Shown: positions 1 through 11,334 of the stretch, piece by piece
Numbering within the stretch: the stretch's first letter is position 1
How the letters are laid out: every line of letters starts with the position of its first letter
NCBI GenBank assembly: GCA_004431415.1
Contig: QPMI01000298.1
Span: forward strand, 1-64,000
Source: Cyanophora paradoxa
Taxonomy: Eukaryota; Glaucocystophyceae; Cyanophorales; Cyanophoraceae
Direction of reading: 5' to 3'
Length of the DNA: 64,000 nucleotides
Position numbers and translations under genes: made by a program
Notes under the pieces: model-generated
The model's input: only the letters and a program-made list of their open reading frames with translations
Databases searched by the model: none
What the model was told of the DNA's origin: nothing

Positions 1-1934
1 CCGCCGTCAGGCCCCGCGCAGGCCGCGCTGCCGGTGCCGCGGGGCGGGGCGGGGCGGGCCTCGCAGATGGAGTCGTTGGGGGCGGCGACGGCGGGGCGGA
101 GGAGGGCGACGATGCGGGCGATGAAGCGCGTGTCCCGCCCCCGGAAGAACGGCACCTTCTCGATGATGTCCCGGTGCAGGTGCAGCCGGATCTCCTGGCG
201 CAGCGCTGCCCCCCCGCCCCGGGGCCCCGCCACCCGTCGGCCCCCGCGGGGCGGGCGGTCGGGCGGGTGGTGCGGGGCGGGCGGGGCGGACCCGGGGTGA
301 GCTCCTGCATGATCTCGGACTCCTCCTGGAGGCTCTGCGCGTTGAGCGTGAACTGGAAGTACTTCTCCACCCGCTTCTGCATCTCCCCGGGGAGGCGCCG
401 GTGCCGCATGAACGCCTTCACCGCCTCCAGCTTCTTCTGCTTCCGCGCCGCCCCCACGTCCAGGCTCCCGATCACCTGCGCTGCGCCCCGAGCTCGCCCC
501 GCGCCCCGGCCCCGCGCCCGCCCCGCGCCCCGGCCCCGCGCCCCGCCCCCGCTCACTCATGTTGCCGACGATCTGCGGGGCGGGCGGGCCGGCGTCAGGC
601 GCCAACAGGGGGCGGGGCGGGGCGGGGGCGGGCGGACCCAGGCGAAGACGGTGGCGCCGGCGAGCTGCATGAAGACGGTGACGACGCGCTCCGCGTCCGT
701 GCCCGGCGCGATGTCCCCGTACCCCACCGTCGTCAGCGTCGTCGTCACCTGCCCCGCCCCGTCGGGGGGGCTGGCGGGGCGCCCCGGGGCGGGCCGGGCG
801 GCGGCTCGCACCCAATAAATTGTGGAGACGTATTGGGCCGAGGTGGGGGCCTCGTGGAGGCCGAGGCGGACGACCCAGGACTCGGGGGGGAAGTCCTCGG
901 CGCGCACCGTGAAGAACTGGATGCACGCGAACCAGTGCGCGATGAGCGCCAGCCAGAAGACGAACTTGAAGAGCCGCAGCTGCGCCCCGCCCCGCGCCCC
1001 TCGCTGCCGGCGGAGAGGGGCGGGCGGGGGACGGAACGGGGGCCGGCGCACGATGGCCGGGTTGACCTGCAGCTTCTCGTCCACCTTGCGCATCAGCCTG
1101 CGGCAGGTCAGCGCCCCGGGGGCGGCGCGGGGTGCGGGGGCGCCGCGGGGCCGGAGTCACCCGTTTTCGCTAATTCGGCGGATAAACGCGAAGAAGCGGA
1201 AGAGGCGGACGAGGCGGAGGAGGCGGGGCAGGCGGAAGGCCGGGTTGTTGTCCACGATCGCCCTGCGCGGCGCCCGCCCTCAGAGGCCGCCGCAGCGGTG
1301 GCGTGCGGGGTCCGCGGCGCGCTTGAGGATGGTGTCGATGGGGAGGGCGGAGAGGAAGTCGAGGAGGAACCAGGTGCGCAGGTAGCGGCGGGCGATGGCC
1401 CGGGGGTCGGCGACGAGGCTCCCCACCTCGTCGAAGAAGGCGGTGCGGAACATGGCGAGGCAGTCGGCGATGAACATCGCGTCCACGTAGATCTCGAACG
1501 CCGCCCACGCATCCTCCGCCGGCACGTCGTACGCGATCCTGCCCCCGCCCGCCTCGCCGCCTCGCGCGCGCGGCAAGGGCGGCGGGGCGCGCTCACCGGA
1601 AGGGGACGACGGCGACGTTGTAGAGGAGGAGGAACATCATGATCTGAAAAAGCGGAGGCGGGGCGCGCGATCAGGCTTGAAACGAGGTGGAAGCGGAAGG
1701 GGATTCGACACGGCGCCCGCACGATATCCCAGGTAGATTTAAGGCGGTTCGCGGGGTTGAAGATGGGCAGGCCGACGCGCCACCACTCCCGCTTCCGTGT
1801 CCTGCGCCCCCGGGCGTGCAGGAGCCGGTCTATCCTCCCCAGCGTCGAGGTGTCCTTCGCGTCCTCCGGGTGCACGTCGTAGTCTTTCACGTCGGCGCCG
1901 CCGGCGCCGTTGTCGTCTGAGATGTCGCCGCTCG
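1..1934 (-). CDS. Voltage-gated K+ channel with cyclic-nucleotide-binding domain (partial, 3' end off window)
   Basis: Six-transmembrane potassium channel of the KCNH/EAG, plant Shaker and CNG group, expected in the plasma or flagellar membrane. Exons on the minus strand give S1 (IMMFLLLYNVAVV, about 1610-1650), S2-S3 (about 1290-1540), a classical S4 voltage sensor RLPRLLRLVRLFRFF (about 1175-1250), S5 (LFKFVFWLALIAHWF, about 910-985) and the pore with K+ filter TTVGYGD (about 710-750). A C-linker (VEKYFQFTLNAQSLQ, about 300-420) and the first strands of the cyclic-nucleotide-binding domain (about 70-190) follow. The rest of that domain lies beyond base 1. Introns are GC-rich, for example one ending TTTTTCAG just before S1. 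No in-frame ATG precedes the first visible exon before a stop. An acceptor (GGGGCAG) next to 1934 suggests the start codon lies in an exon further right. Family assignment is strong; exact ligand and exon ends are inferred. Confidence 0.85.
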
Positions 1935-3217
1935 CTGCCCCAAGCGGCCGTCACGCGGGCGAGGCATCGAGGCACGCAAACCAAACAAAGCCCCGCCGCG
2001 CAGCCGGCACCGCACGGTCGGAAAGTGAGAGCTATGCTTACTAGGCACCGCGGCGGTGAAGCAGCACGAGAGCGCGCCGGTTTGACCCGTGGCCAGCTAA
2101 GCTCGCGAGCTGTTCGGATCTAGATTACGGCGCACCGGGCGGCTGACCGAGGAGGGTCTCTTTTAGCTTGTTGGGTGCCCTATTCTGGCCAGGGAACGCC
2201 GCCTTGAAGCCGGGTTTCTCGGGCTCGCCGGCGGTCGCTTCGCGGCCAGCAGCGGCCGCCCAGGCCGCCATATCGGTCTGGCCTGCTCTAGTTGTACTCT
2301 GGCAGTCACACAGAGTCTAAAGCTTCAGTGTGGTAGCATAGCCGCTCTCTTCGCAAGCTTCACGGGCTTGACGAGCAACTGCTGGGCGGGTACGCTCGGT
2401 CAAAGCGGCGGTATCATAGCTTTCCGTATCTCTCTAGTTTGGCATCATAGCGGCCGCCTGCTGGCTCTCTTCGCGATTTGGCCGGGCAACTTGGGCGGGT
2501 ACGCTCGATCGCTTCGTTCGCGACGCGTACGCTCAGCCTGGCAGTCGAAGCCGAGCCGGCGCCGCGCAACTCTACGTATACGCCGGCGTCTAACGCTTGG
2601 TCGAAGCAGAGTGCCGCGAGCTGTCACGGAGCGCTAGCTCGCACTGCAGCTGCAGCTGCGCATGCGGCGCCGGCAGCCTCGAGCTCGCACTCGCGCATGC
2701 GCGCACGCGTCAATGCTGCGGAAGGATTCGGAGTACTAGTGGCGAATCACTGGAGAATCAGTGGAGATGCATTTGAGTTCGTACTGAAACAGCACGAGAG
2801 GGCTAATGCTGCTGCCACTGCTGCTGCATTTCGTATTGCCAATTGCAACATGGCCAGATCTAGATTGCTAGCTAGCGCTCTCGCCAGGCCCGGATCCGAA
2901 TCCGGCGCGCCATGGCCAACAGCCCGGAACCAGCCGGAGGTTCGCATGCGCGCCCACAGGCGCCAGCACTAAATACGGCACCGGTGACGGCCGCAGCCGG
3001 CATGTCCGCCGCGCGCTAGGACGTACCAACCGCGCGCGGCCGCGCCGCGCGCGGCCGCGCGCGGTTTCACAGAGCCACGCGTACGATTTCCATGGCCAAA
3101 GACGCGCAGAGCTGGCTTGGTCCTGAGGGGCTTAGCATTCAGCGCAAGGCGTTCGCGAGCCAGCGCCATGTGCATGCGCATGCGCACCACTTCGCTTGCG
3201 CTGGTCGGCCCAGGTTA
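1935..3217. other. Intergenic, no gene recognised
   Basis: About 1.3 kb of lower-GC DNA between two minus-strand genes. It may hold the first exon and promoter of the K+ channel. It is full of short palindromic words (GCATGC, CTGCAG, GCTAGC, AGATCT) and contains a dense CG/GGCC block near 3028-3064 that repeats the same CGCGCGGCCGCG core twice. I see no convincing coding exon on either strand. Confidence 0.5.
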
Positions 3218-3793
3218 TCACAGCAGGACGCCCATGTTGCTTGATGCGAGTTTGCGCTGAACGATGCGCGCGATGAGTACCATTTCGTCCTTCCGCTTCC
3301 GGATAACGGCCTCGTTCTGCGTTTTCGGAATTAGGGGGGCGGCGCGCGCCATACATATGCGCACTTCCTGGCAGGCCTCGATGAAGTCCTTGTCAGTGGA
3401 ATCTGTCTCCATCATGATCCTGTTGCTGTCCTCTGAACAAGAGCGCGCGGAAGGTCAGCTGATACTCTGAAGAAGGATGCGATGGCAATTGCAACCACCA
3501 AGCCGCTCGATCTGCTTCTGGATCGCGGGAACCACCTCGCCCGTCAGCTGCTCGGCACTGAACGATCTGCACGAGATCAGGAATGAATGAATGCCGGCAA
3601 GTACCAAGGCGCGCGAGACAGCAGCTGCGGCCGCGGCGCGCGCGCGAATCACGCACTCGAGCTCCTCCAGCCGGCGCTGCGCGCGCTCCTCCGGAGTCCA
3701 GGTAGCCGCCGGTCTCGCCGGCGTGAAGAAGATGGCGCCGGGAACGATTTCAACCGTGTTCGGGTTCCGCGGCTCGCCTCCCTCAGCGGCCAT
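3218..3793 (-). CDS. Hypothetical protein, two exons
   Basis: A small unknown protein of about 170 aa. Exon 1 runs from an ATG at 3793 down to 3499. A 66-nt intron (3433-3498, GTGG...TTCAG) joins a leftover G to AG, keeping the frame as ...QIERL-EDSNRIMMETD. Exon 2 ends at a TGA at 3218-3220. The N-terminus is Pro/Ala-rich; the rest is mostly helical and charged (EERAQRRLEELE, then QNEAVIRKRKDEMVLI). It has no membrane segment and no motif I recognise. It is divergent from the SET-domain gene, with 198 bp between the start codons, so they probably share a promoter region. Good phase across the intron and non-repetitive composition argue that it is real. Confidence 0.55.
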
Positions 3794-3991
3794 CTTGGGT
3801 GCTTGCTGCAGCTGGCTGCGGCCCGGCGGATGTTCCGCCGCAATCCGTCCACTCGCGAAACACTCTACCCCTGTGAGCCCTGCTCTGAGGCTGCTCTGCG
3901 CAGGCTGCGCTGCTGAGGCTGCGCAGCTTTCGATGCACGTGTGAAGTTAGCTAGGCATTGAAAGAAAACGGCGCAGGCGTTACGCAGAGCG

Positions 3992-5733
3992 ATGGAGGGC
4001 GGAACGGGCGAGGACGCCGCCGTCCGTGACGTGCAGACGGTCGGGGAGCGCTTCCGGAGGGATCCCGGAGGCGATGAGTACGCGCTGGTGGAGGCTCTTG
4101 CGGAGTGGGCGGCTGCGGAGGGCGTGGCGCGGGAGCAGCTGGCGAGCCTGCGGGTGGGCGCGGAGGGCGGTGTGCGGGGCCTCTTCGCGGCGCGGGACAT
4201 CGAGGAGGGGGAGACGATCCTGGAGATGCCGGCGGGGGCGCTGCTGACCGAGGAGCACGTGCGCGAGTCGCCCCTCGCCCCGCTGCTCACCGAGTTCTGC
4301 GAGCGGGTGCCTCCCCGGCCCCGCCCTCTGCCCGTCCGCCCCGCGCACGCCGAGGGCGTGCGGCAGGAGAGCCAGTACGGGCGGGAGCCGTGCGCGGGGT
4401 CGCCGGCGCTGGCGATGTTCCTGCTGCTCGAGCGGGGGCGGGGCGCGGAGAGCCGCTGGGGCCCCTACATCGCCGCCCTCCCGCGCCGCTTCGAGCTGCC
4501 CCTCTTCTGGGATGAAGCCGACGTCGCCCTCCTCCGCGTACGCCCGCCGCCCCGCCCGCCCGCCCCGCCGCGCCGGGGGCCGGGCGAGGCGGGCGGGGGG
4601 CAGGGGACGAGGGCGGAGCGGGAGGTGCGGCGGGTGCGGGAGTGGGCGGCGAACCTGGAGGGCCCGCTGGCGGCGCGGGCGGGGGAGCTGGCGCCGGAGC
4701 TGCGCGGCGTGGGGGCGGGGGAGGTGCGGTGGGCGCTGGGGGCGGTGTGGAGCCGGGCCTTCGGGTTCGCGGCGGCGGCCCCCCGGCACCTCCACTACCG
4801 CCTCGCCCCCTTCTTCGACCTCATGAACCACGCACCCACGGTCCCCGCCCCCGCGCCCCGCCCCTCCCTCCCGCTGAAATGGCCGGGGCGGGGGCGCGCA
4901 GGGGCGGACGAACACGGTGCGCTCGGAGACGGCGGGGGGCGGCCTGCGCCTCGCCGCCCGCCGCCGCATCGCCGCCGGCGAGCAGGTCTTCAACTGTGCG
5001 CCCCCCGCCCGTCCCCGCTCGGAGGCCCTGCGCCGCGGGGGCGGTGAGCGGCGGGGGGCGCAGGCTACGGCCCCCACCCGACGACGGCGACCCTCGCCAA
5101 CTGGGGGTGCGCGCGCCCCCCGCCCCCCTCCCCTCCCCCCGCGGCGAGGCGGGGCGGGGCGCAGGTTCGTGGTGGAGGGGAACGGGGACGACGCGCTCGA
5201 GGTGGGGCCCCTCGAGCCGCCCCCCGGGGACCCCCCCGCCCTGCAGGCAGCCAAGCGCGCCGCCCTGCGCCGCCTCGGGCCCCTCCGCCTCTACCCCACC
5301 GGCCTCGGCTCCGTCCGCCCCGCCCCGCCCTCCCCGCGCCCCCGCCACCCCTCCGAGCCCCGCCGCAGCGGCTCGCGGCGGCGGCGGCGGTGGCGGCGGC
5401 GGGGACGGCGGAGGAGGCGGAGGCGGCGGGGGCGAGGGGCGGGGCGGGCGGGTGGCGGGGCGGGGGCCGAGTACCTGGCGGCCCTCCTCCTGAGGAAGCT
5501 CGCCGCCGTCAAGGCCGGCCCCCGCAGGCCGCCCCCGGCGGGGGTACCGCGCGGGGGCGGCGCGGGCGGCGCGGGCGTCGGAGGGGCGGCTGCTGGCGGG
5601 GCGCCTGCGGGCGCTGCTGGCGGGGATGGAGGGCCGCGCGGGGGCGGCGGGCGGGGGCGCCGAGGGCGCCGGGGCCGACGTCGTCGCCGACGTGGACCCC
5701 GAGCCGGGCGCCCCCGCGCGGCAGCCCTACTAG
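3992..5733 (+). CDS. SET-domain protein lysine methyltransferase (SETD6/rubisco-LSMT type)
   Basis: S-adenosylmethionine-dependent lysine methyltransferase of the split-SET class that includes SETD3/SETD6 and the plastid rubisco large-subunit methyltransferase. The first exon (from ATG 3992) carries the SET start, GVRGLFAARDIEEGETILEM, matching the usual 'G.Gl.A.rdI..Ge.ll..P'. Later exons give WGPYIAALPRRFELPLFW, the inserted helical region, and then HLHYRLAPFFDLMNHA, where D-x-M-N-H is the diagnostic cofactor/substrate motif. RLAARRRIAAGEQVF follows. The C-terminal substrate-binding part includes EYLAALLLRKLAAVKAG, and the protein ends ...GAPARQPY with TAG at 5731-5733. Introns are 50-70 nt, C-rich at the 5' side and G-rich at the 3' side (for example 4540-4603). 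No clear transit peptide is visible, so localisation and substrate are open. Convergent with the adenylyl cyclase. Confidence 0.8.
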
Positions 5734-6210
5734 GCTAGGTCGGGGGCTGCCCCTGGCTTTCGGACCCCACACCGCCGAACCCGAGGGGCTGCTCGAGCAC
5801 ACGCCCCATCCGATGATCAAGTGCCGTCGCACCGCGAGGCTCCATGTTCAATTCTCGCTAGTCTCGCTAGCTAAGTTACATAAGGTAGTCTAGTAGTAGA
5901 AACGCACACATACATGTCACTCGTGATAACGAGCGATCACAAAACACACAGAATTCATCATGGCGAGACCGATTCAAACCTGGTTATAAACCCAGGGCAC
6001 AAGTGCACAGATACCTAGACCTGAATGAGAAAGACTGAATGCACTCTAAGAATATGGGCCGAATGCGAATGTGAAGTACCCGAAATCTCAAGCAAAGCAG
6101 GCTCGATGAGCGAAAAAGAGCAGGAAGGGGCGATGGCGATGGTCTGGGAGGCGGGGAGGCGGGGCAGGCGGCGGGGCCGCTGGCATCGGGCGGGGCGGGG
6201 CGGGGCGGGG
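5734..6210. other. Convergent intergenic spacer
   Basis: Holds the 3' flanks of two converging genes. It is AT-richer than its surroundings around 5850-6120 (for example ACATACATGTCACTCGTGAT). No exon, no repeat and no recognisable terminator signal other than general A/T-rich sequence. Confidence 0.4.
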
Positions 6211-9200
6211 CTAGTCGAACTTGGTCTGAAGGACTTCGGCCCCTGCGCGCCCCCGAGGCCTCAGCACCGCGCGGCAGGGCGGGGCGTGGCGCGCGGACCG
6301 TCCCAGGGCTCGGGGGGCGGGGCCCGGGCGAGGGCGCGGCAGCGGGCCGCCAGGATGCTCGAGGAGCGGTCGGCGAAGGTGCTGCGGGGGGTGAGGTGGG
6401 GCGCGGGGGGCGGGCGGGGGCGGTGGGCGGGGCGGGCCGGTCGCGGGTGCAGGGGGAGGAGTGGAGGGCGGCGGCGGCCTTGGGGACGGCGAGGTCGAAC
6501 TCGCGGGCCGCCTCCTCGAAGCGCCGCGCCAGGTAGAGCTCGAACGCCCCCTCGTAGCTCCCAACGAACGCCTCCTGCTCCGCCGTCGCCCCCGCCCGCG
6601 CCCCCACCAGCTCGTACCTGCCCGCCCCGCCCCGCCCCCGTCAGCGCCGGGGCCGGCAGGGGAGCAGCGGGGCCGGGGGCGGGGGCGGGGGCGGGACGCA
6701 CACGGTGGAGACCTTGGAGCGGCCCTTTAGTATGACGCGGTCGACGAGGCGGAGGAGGAAGCGGGCCCGCACGCCCTCGCCCTCGGCCACCCGCTCTGAG
6801 ACGAGCACCGATGTCCCGTAGCGCTTGTTGAGGGGCTCGAGGCGCGCCGCCGTGTTGACGTGGTCCCCCAGCACCGTGTAGTTCAGCCGCGACGAGGACC
6901 CGAAGTTGCCGATCAGCACGTTCCCCGCTGCCCGCCCCCGCCTCAGCGCATGCCGGGGCGGGGCCGGGCCGGGCCGGGCCGGGGGCGCGCCGTCGACGCC
7001 GATGCGGCACTCGAGCGGGGGCAGGAGGCGCTGGCGCCAGGCGGGGCGCAGCTGGGCGAGGACGGACTGGCAGGCGAGCGCCGCCTCGCAGGCGCGCGCC
7101 TCGTGGTCCGCAAGCGGCTGGATCGGCGTCGAGAAGAACGCCATCTGCCGCCCCCCCGGCCGGGGTCAGGGGGAGGAGGATGGGGCGGGGGCGGGTCAGG
7201 GCGGGGGCGGGTCGGGGCGGGGCGCGCGATGGCGTCGCCGATGTACTTGTCGATGGTGCCGGAGGCGGCGACGATGCGCTGCGAGAGGGCCTCCATCGCC
7301 TCGCTCATCACCTCCACCAGCCGGTTCGGCGCCATCGTCTCCGTCAGTTGCTGCGCCCGGGGCCCCCGCCTCAGCCCCCGCCCCGCGGCGCCGCGGGGCG
7401 GGGGGGCCGGCGCGCCGTGAAGCCCTGGATCTGCGGGGCAAGGGCCGGGGGATCAGCGGGGCGGGAGGCGTCGGAGGGGGGCGGGGGCGTGGGGCGGGGC
7501 GGGCACGTCGGCGAAGAAGATGGTGGCGTTGTGGACGGTGAGGCCCGGCTTCGCCAGCAGCTTGCTCTTGATCAGCTGCCGCACGTAGTCCCCTGTGCGC
7601 CGCGCCCCCTCGCACCTCGCACCTCGCAGCCGGCGGCGGGGCGCGGGGCGGGGGCGGGGGCGGGGGCGGGGCGGGGCGCACCGGGGACGTACTTCTCGAA
7701 GCTGCGGACGCCCTTGGCCATCGCCCGGAACGCGTCGTCCATCTCTGCGCCCCCGCTCGCCCCACGCCGGCCGCCGGCCCCTGCCCGCCCCGCCCCGCGC
7801 GCAGCGCACCGCGGAACTCGGAGATGACGGGCCGCAGGTGGCGGCGGCGGCGCAGGCGGGGACCGCGGGGCCCTGCTCGGGCCCACCGAGCCGCCCCGCC
7901 CCCGCCCCGCCGGCGAGACGCCCCGCTGAGGGCCCGGGGTGAGGCGGGGCGGGGGGACGGGAGGGGGCGGGGCGGGGCGGACAGCTCGGGGTCGGCGGGG
8001 AGGCGGCGTGGTGCCCCTCCTCGTCGCTCTCCTCGTGCCCTGCCCCGCCCCGCCCCTTCAGGCGGGGGCGGGGCCGGGCGAGGGCGGGGGCGCGCCGGAG
8101 GCTGCCGAGGAGGTGCCCCCGTGGCGCATGTTCCGGATCGCCTCCATCTGCGGCCCGAACGGCCGGCCGCGGGGGTCGGGGTCGGGGGCGAGCGGGGGCG
8201 GGGGCGGGGTGCGGGGCGCGGGGGCTGGAGGGGGCCGGCGGGGACCTTGCGGGAGAGGACGCGGAGGGGGTTGACGATGAGGACGGAGATGGCGATCGAG
8301 ACGCCCACGGCGAACAGGCTGATCGCCCCCGTGATGATCCTGCCCGCCCCGCCCCGCCCCCTCGGCGGTTGAAGGGGCGCCTCGAGGGGAGGGGGGCGCA
8401 CCCGGAGTTCTGCGTGGTCTGCCGCACCGAGTCGATCTGGGCGCTCTGGTCCAGCAGCACCACGTAGATCCTGCCCCCAGCGCCCCAGTCGGCGCTCCTC
8501 GCGGCGGCGAGGCGAGAACGAGGGCCTCACCAGTCGACCCCGGCCCGCCGCACCGGGAAGACCTGCGAGGCGGGGGCGTGAGGCGCGGGGGCGGGGCGGC
8601 GGCGGGGGCGGGGGTGGCGGGCCTGGGCGACGTAGACGGCGCCGGCGAGGGTGACGGTGCGGGAGACGGCGCGCTCGACGCGGTTGAGGGGCCCGAGCGC
8701 CGCCTCGAGCTCCCGCGCGGCGCCCCGCACGAGCTCGCTCTCCGAGGTGGCCGGGGAGAGGCGCTGCTCGACGCTGGTGCCGTTGGGGCCGGGGAGCCTG
8801 CCCACCACGCGCCCCGCCGAGCTCCACAGGAGGAACGACTCCTTGGAGCGCTCGAGCACGAAGGCCGCCGCGCTGCTCCCGTGGCTCTCCAGCACCGTCC
8901 TGCCCGCCCCCGCTCGCCCCGCCCCCGCTCCCCCCGCTGCGCCCGGCGGGAGGCGCGCACTTGGCGGAGGCCCCGAAGGCGTCGAGCTGCACGCCCACGC
9001 CGACGACCCCGAGGAAGGCCTCGCTGGGGTCGAAGAGGGGCTGCGAGAAGAAGACCGTGAGGGTCCCGTCGCTCGCGTACGTCGCCGGCGTCCACCCCGC
9101 CCTCCGCCCCGCCGCCGCCGTCGTGTAGAAGAGCCGCCGCTGCACGACCTGCGGCGAGGGGCGGCGGGGCGTCGGGCCAGGCTGCCCGGCCCGGCCGGGA

Positions 9201-10711
9201 CGGGGCGGGGCGGGGCGGGGCGGGGCGGACGTAGTTGGGGAGGCGGGAGAGGACGCGCCCGGAGGGGTTCCCCCCGCGGTCCGCGTTGAAGATGACGAAG
9301 TCGGGCGGGCTCGCCGCGGGGAAGGAGGCGTGGGGCGGCACGTTCGGGTCCGACGAGGAGCCGTTCAGCGTCTGCGCCCCGCAGCCTCGGGCCCCGCCCC
9401 CGCCCCGCCCCGCCCCGCCCTCCGCACCACAAAGTACTGGTATCCGCGCCCGCCCCACAGCGGATTTTGCGTCTCCGGGTTGTCCGGCCGGTACGCCACC
9501 GCCAGGCCTGCGGGGCGCGGCGTGAGGCGAGGGGCGCGGCGGGACGGCCGCACCGCGTGCACCGCTCTCGAAGCCGAGGGTGACGGAGATCTCGTGGGGG
9601 TGCAGGCGCATTGTCTGCCCCCCGCCGCGCGTCGGGCGGCGGGGAAGGGGCCGGGGCGGGGCCGGGGCGGGGCCGGGGGCGGGGCGCACGGCCCACATGA
9701 CGGTCTTGAGGGAGGCGGGGTCTGCGGGGCTAGCCCGCCCGTACGCGAACTCCTCGGCGATGCTGGCGGGCGGGGGCTCGGGGCTCGGGTGGGCGGGGGC
9801 GGCGGGGCGGGGAGCGGGGGCGCACATGCGGGCCGAGTCGACGGGGACGTCGACGAAGTCGTAGCCGCGGAACTCGAGCTGCGAGAGCAGGTCCTTCTTC
9901 ACCACCTCCGTGAGCCGCCCCAGGTTGTCTGCCGCCCCACGCCCCCTCGCTCCGAGGCCCCACGACCCGAGCGGGGGCGGGGGGCGGGGGCGGGGGGCGG
10001 GGCGGGGCGCGCCCTCGGCCATCCTGTAGCCGAGGTACCAGACGAGGACGTTGGAGGTGATGAGCACGGCGAGCACCGGCACCGTCAGCAGCACTGCCCG
10101 CCACCCCTCAGCAGCCGCCGGCCCCGGCGGGTCGGGCGCTGGCGCGGGGGCCGGCCGGGCGCACCGCGGACGCTGAGGAACTTGCGGGCGACGGCGCTGA
10201 AGCGGCGCGGGGCGGCGGAGCGCGGGCTCGACGCCTCCGAGGGCGAACCCGAGCGGGCGCGCTCCGTCTCGTTGATGCTCGTGCGCGCCGCCAGCGTCCG
10301 CATCGTCAGCGGCGAGGCGGGGCCCGGCGAGCCGGACGCCTCAAAGAGCGCGTCGGCGGCGGTGGGGGCAGCGGCGAGCTCGCTCGCCACGCTCTCCGAG
10401 CGCATGGCGTGCCCGAGGGTGCGCGCGGAGCTCGGCGGTGGGGAGACCCGCGGCGGCCCCCGCGCGCTCGGGCTCGACCCCGTGCCCGCCGCCGGGTCCG
10501 GCTCCGCGGGCGTGGACATCCCCTCCAAAATGGACCCGACGCCCGCCGGGTCTGGAGGCGCTGAATCGACTGCGCCGGCCCCGCCAGAGTTCAGAGGTAC
10601 GAGGTAGCGGTGGCGGCGCCCAAGACTCAGCATGGCGCTGCGGCCATCCTCTTTGAGGGCGTCTGGCTTCTCGTCCCCAGCGGCTGCCGCAAGGGGCGCG
10701 TGCGGCGCCAT
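6211..10711 (-). CDS. Receptor-type class IIIb adenylyl cyclase (TM-Cache-TM-HAMP-CHD)
   Basis: Converts ATP to cAMP at a membrane. Order from the ATG at 10711: Ser/Pro-rich cytosolic N-terminus; TM1 (VPVLAVLITSNVLVWYLGY, about 10030-10090); a long extracellular Cache-like sensor spread over many exons (for example DFVIFNADRGGNPSGRVLSR and SQPLFDPSEAFLGVVGVGVQ, about 8430-9900); TM2 (ISLFAVGVSIAISVLIVNPL, about 8270-8340) running into HAMP; then the cyclase homology domain (about 6690-7540). That domain shows IFFADV (first metal Asp), TIDKYIGD (Lys of the purine pocket and second metal Asp) and NYTVLGDHVNTAARLE (Thr in place of the usual Asp, with transition-state Asn and Arg). The Lys/Thr pair marks an ATP-using class IIIb enzyme. 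A helical C-terminal tail (FVGSYEGAFELYLARRFEEA) ends at TAG 6211-6213. The gene has more than ten short GC-rich introns. What the Cache domain binds cannot be told. Confidence 0.85.
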
Positions 10712-11076
10712 GTTCGCAAGGGCGCCTTGAGCAGGTTATTCCATCGACCTCACGCAGCAAATTCCGTCGTCCGCAGACCTAAGCGCGGTTAGATGACGGG
10801 GAGGAAGCTAAAAGCGGGGCGGGGGGAGCCGGCGCAGCTATTTGCCTTGGGTGCCTTGGGGGAACTAAAAACGCTCGCGCTGCGGGCTGCGCGAATAGCA
10901 CTCTACATCTGGCGCACCGGACCGAATAGCAGGGCGCCGCGAATCGAAGCTCGAATCGAAGACCCCCGCTTGGTTCCCAAATGCGCGCTTCGCAAGCCAG
11001 AATTCAAAGAGCCTACCCCCCCGCTATAAATTTGAGCCCCTACCCCTCCCCATGAGAATGTCAGAACGTGTACGTA

Positions 11077-11185
11077 TGTAGTGCGCCAAATAAAATGGCG
11101 CGCCATCTTATTTTTATGGCGCACGCTTTTGAGCCATCGCAGAAAAAAAGGCGCCGGCCAGCGCAGCCGGAGCTTTGCGTTGGGG
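11077..11185 (+). repeat. Left terminal inverted repeat of the transposon
   Basis: 109 bp, identical by eye to the reverse complement of 14590-14698. It contains an internal palindrome TGGCGCGCCA, a run of seven A and a GCGCCGGCCAGCGC block. Homology stops at GGGG (11182-11185), after which the two sides diverge. It probably carries the transposase binding sites and the integrase promoter. Confidence 0.95.
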
Positions 11186-11334
11186 AGTACTGCTAGGCTA
11201 GCTGTCGCGATCGAAATCGCCTATCATTATAGCCTACCGCCGGGCTACCGGTATAGGACCGCACTGGGCGGGAAGCGGTCGGGGAGCCGCGCGCGCGCAC
11301 CGAGCCCGAAGGCGCGGCCCCAGGCACATCAGCA

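Noticed and set aside
2478-2972. Open plus-strand frame of 164 codons in the first gene desert
   Set aside because: Ala/Arg-rich translation with no motif, no intron phasing and no conservation clue; it coincides with palindromic-word DNA.
3558-3595. A possible 38-nt GT-AG intron in the small hypothetical gene
   Set aside because: Removing it shifts the frame away from FSAEQLTGEVVPAIQKQ, which continues correctly into the next exon, so it was kept as coding.
9190-9235. GGGGC/GGCGGGG runs, here and throughout the window, as telomeric, CRISPR or satellite repeats
   Set aside because: They are intron tracts of minus-strand genes (or CCCCG in plus-strand genes), irregular in length and bounded by splice sites, not arrays with spacers or a fixed unit.
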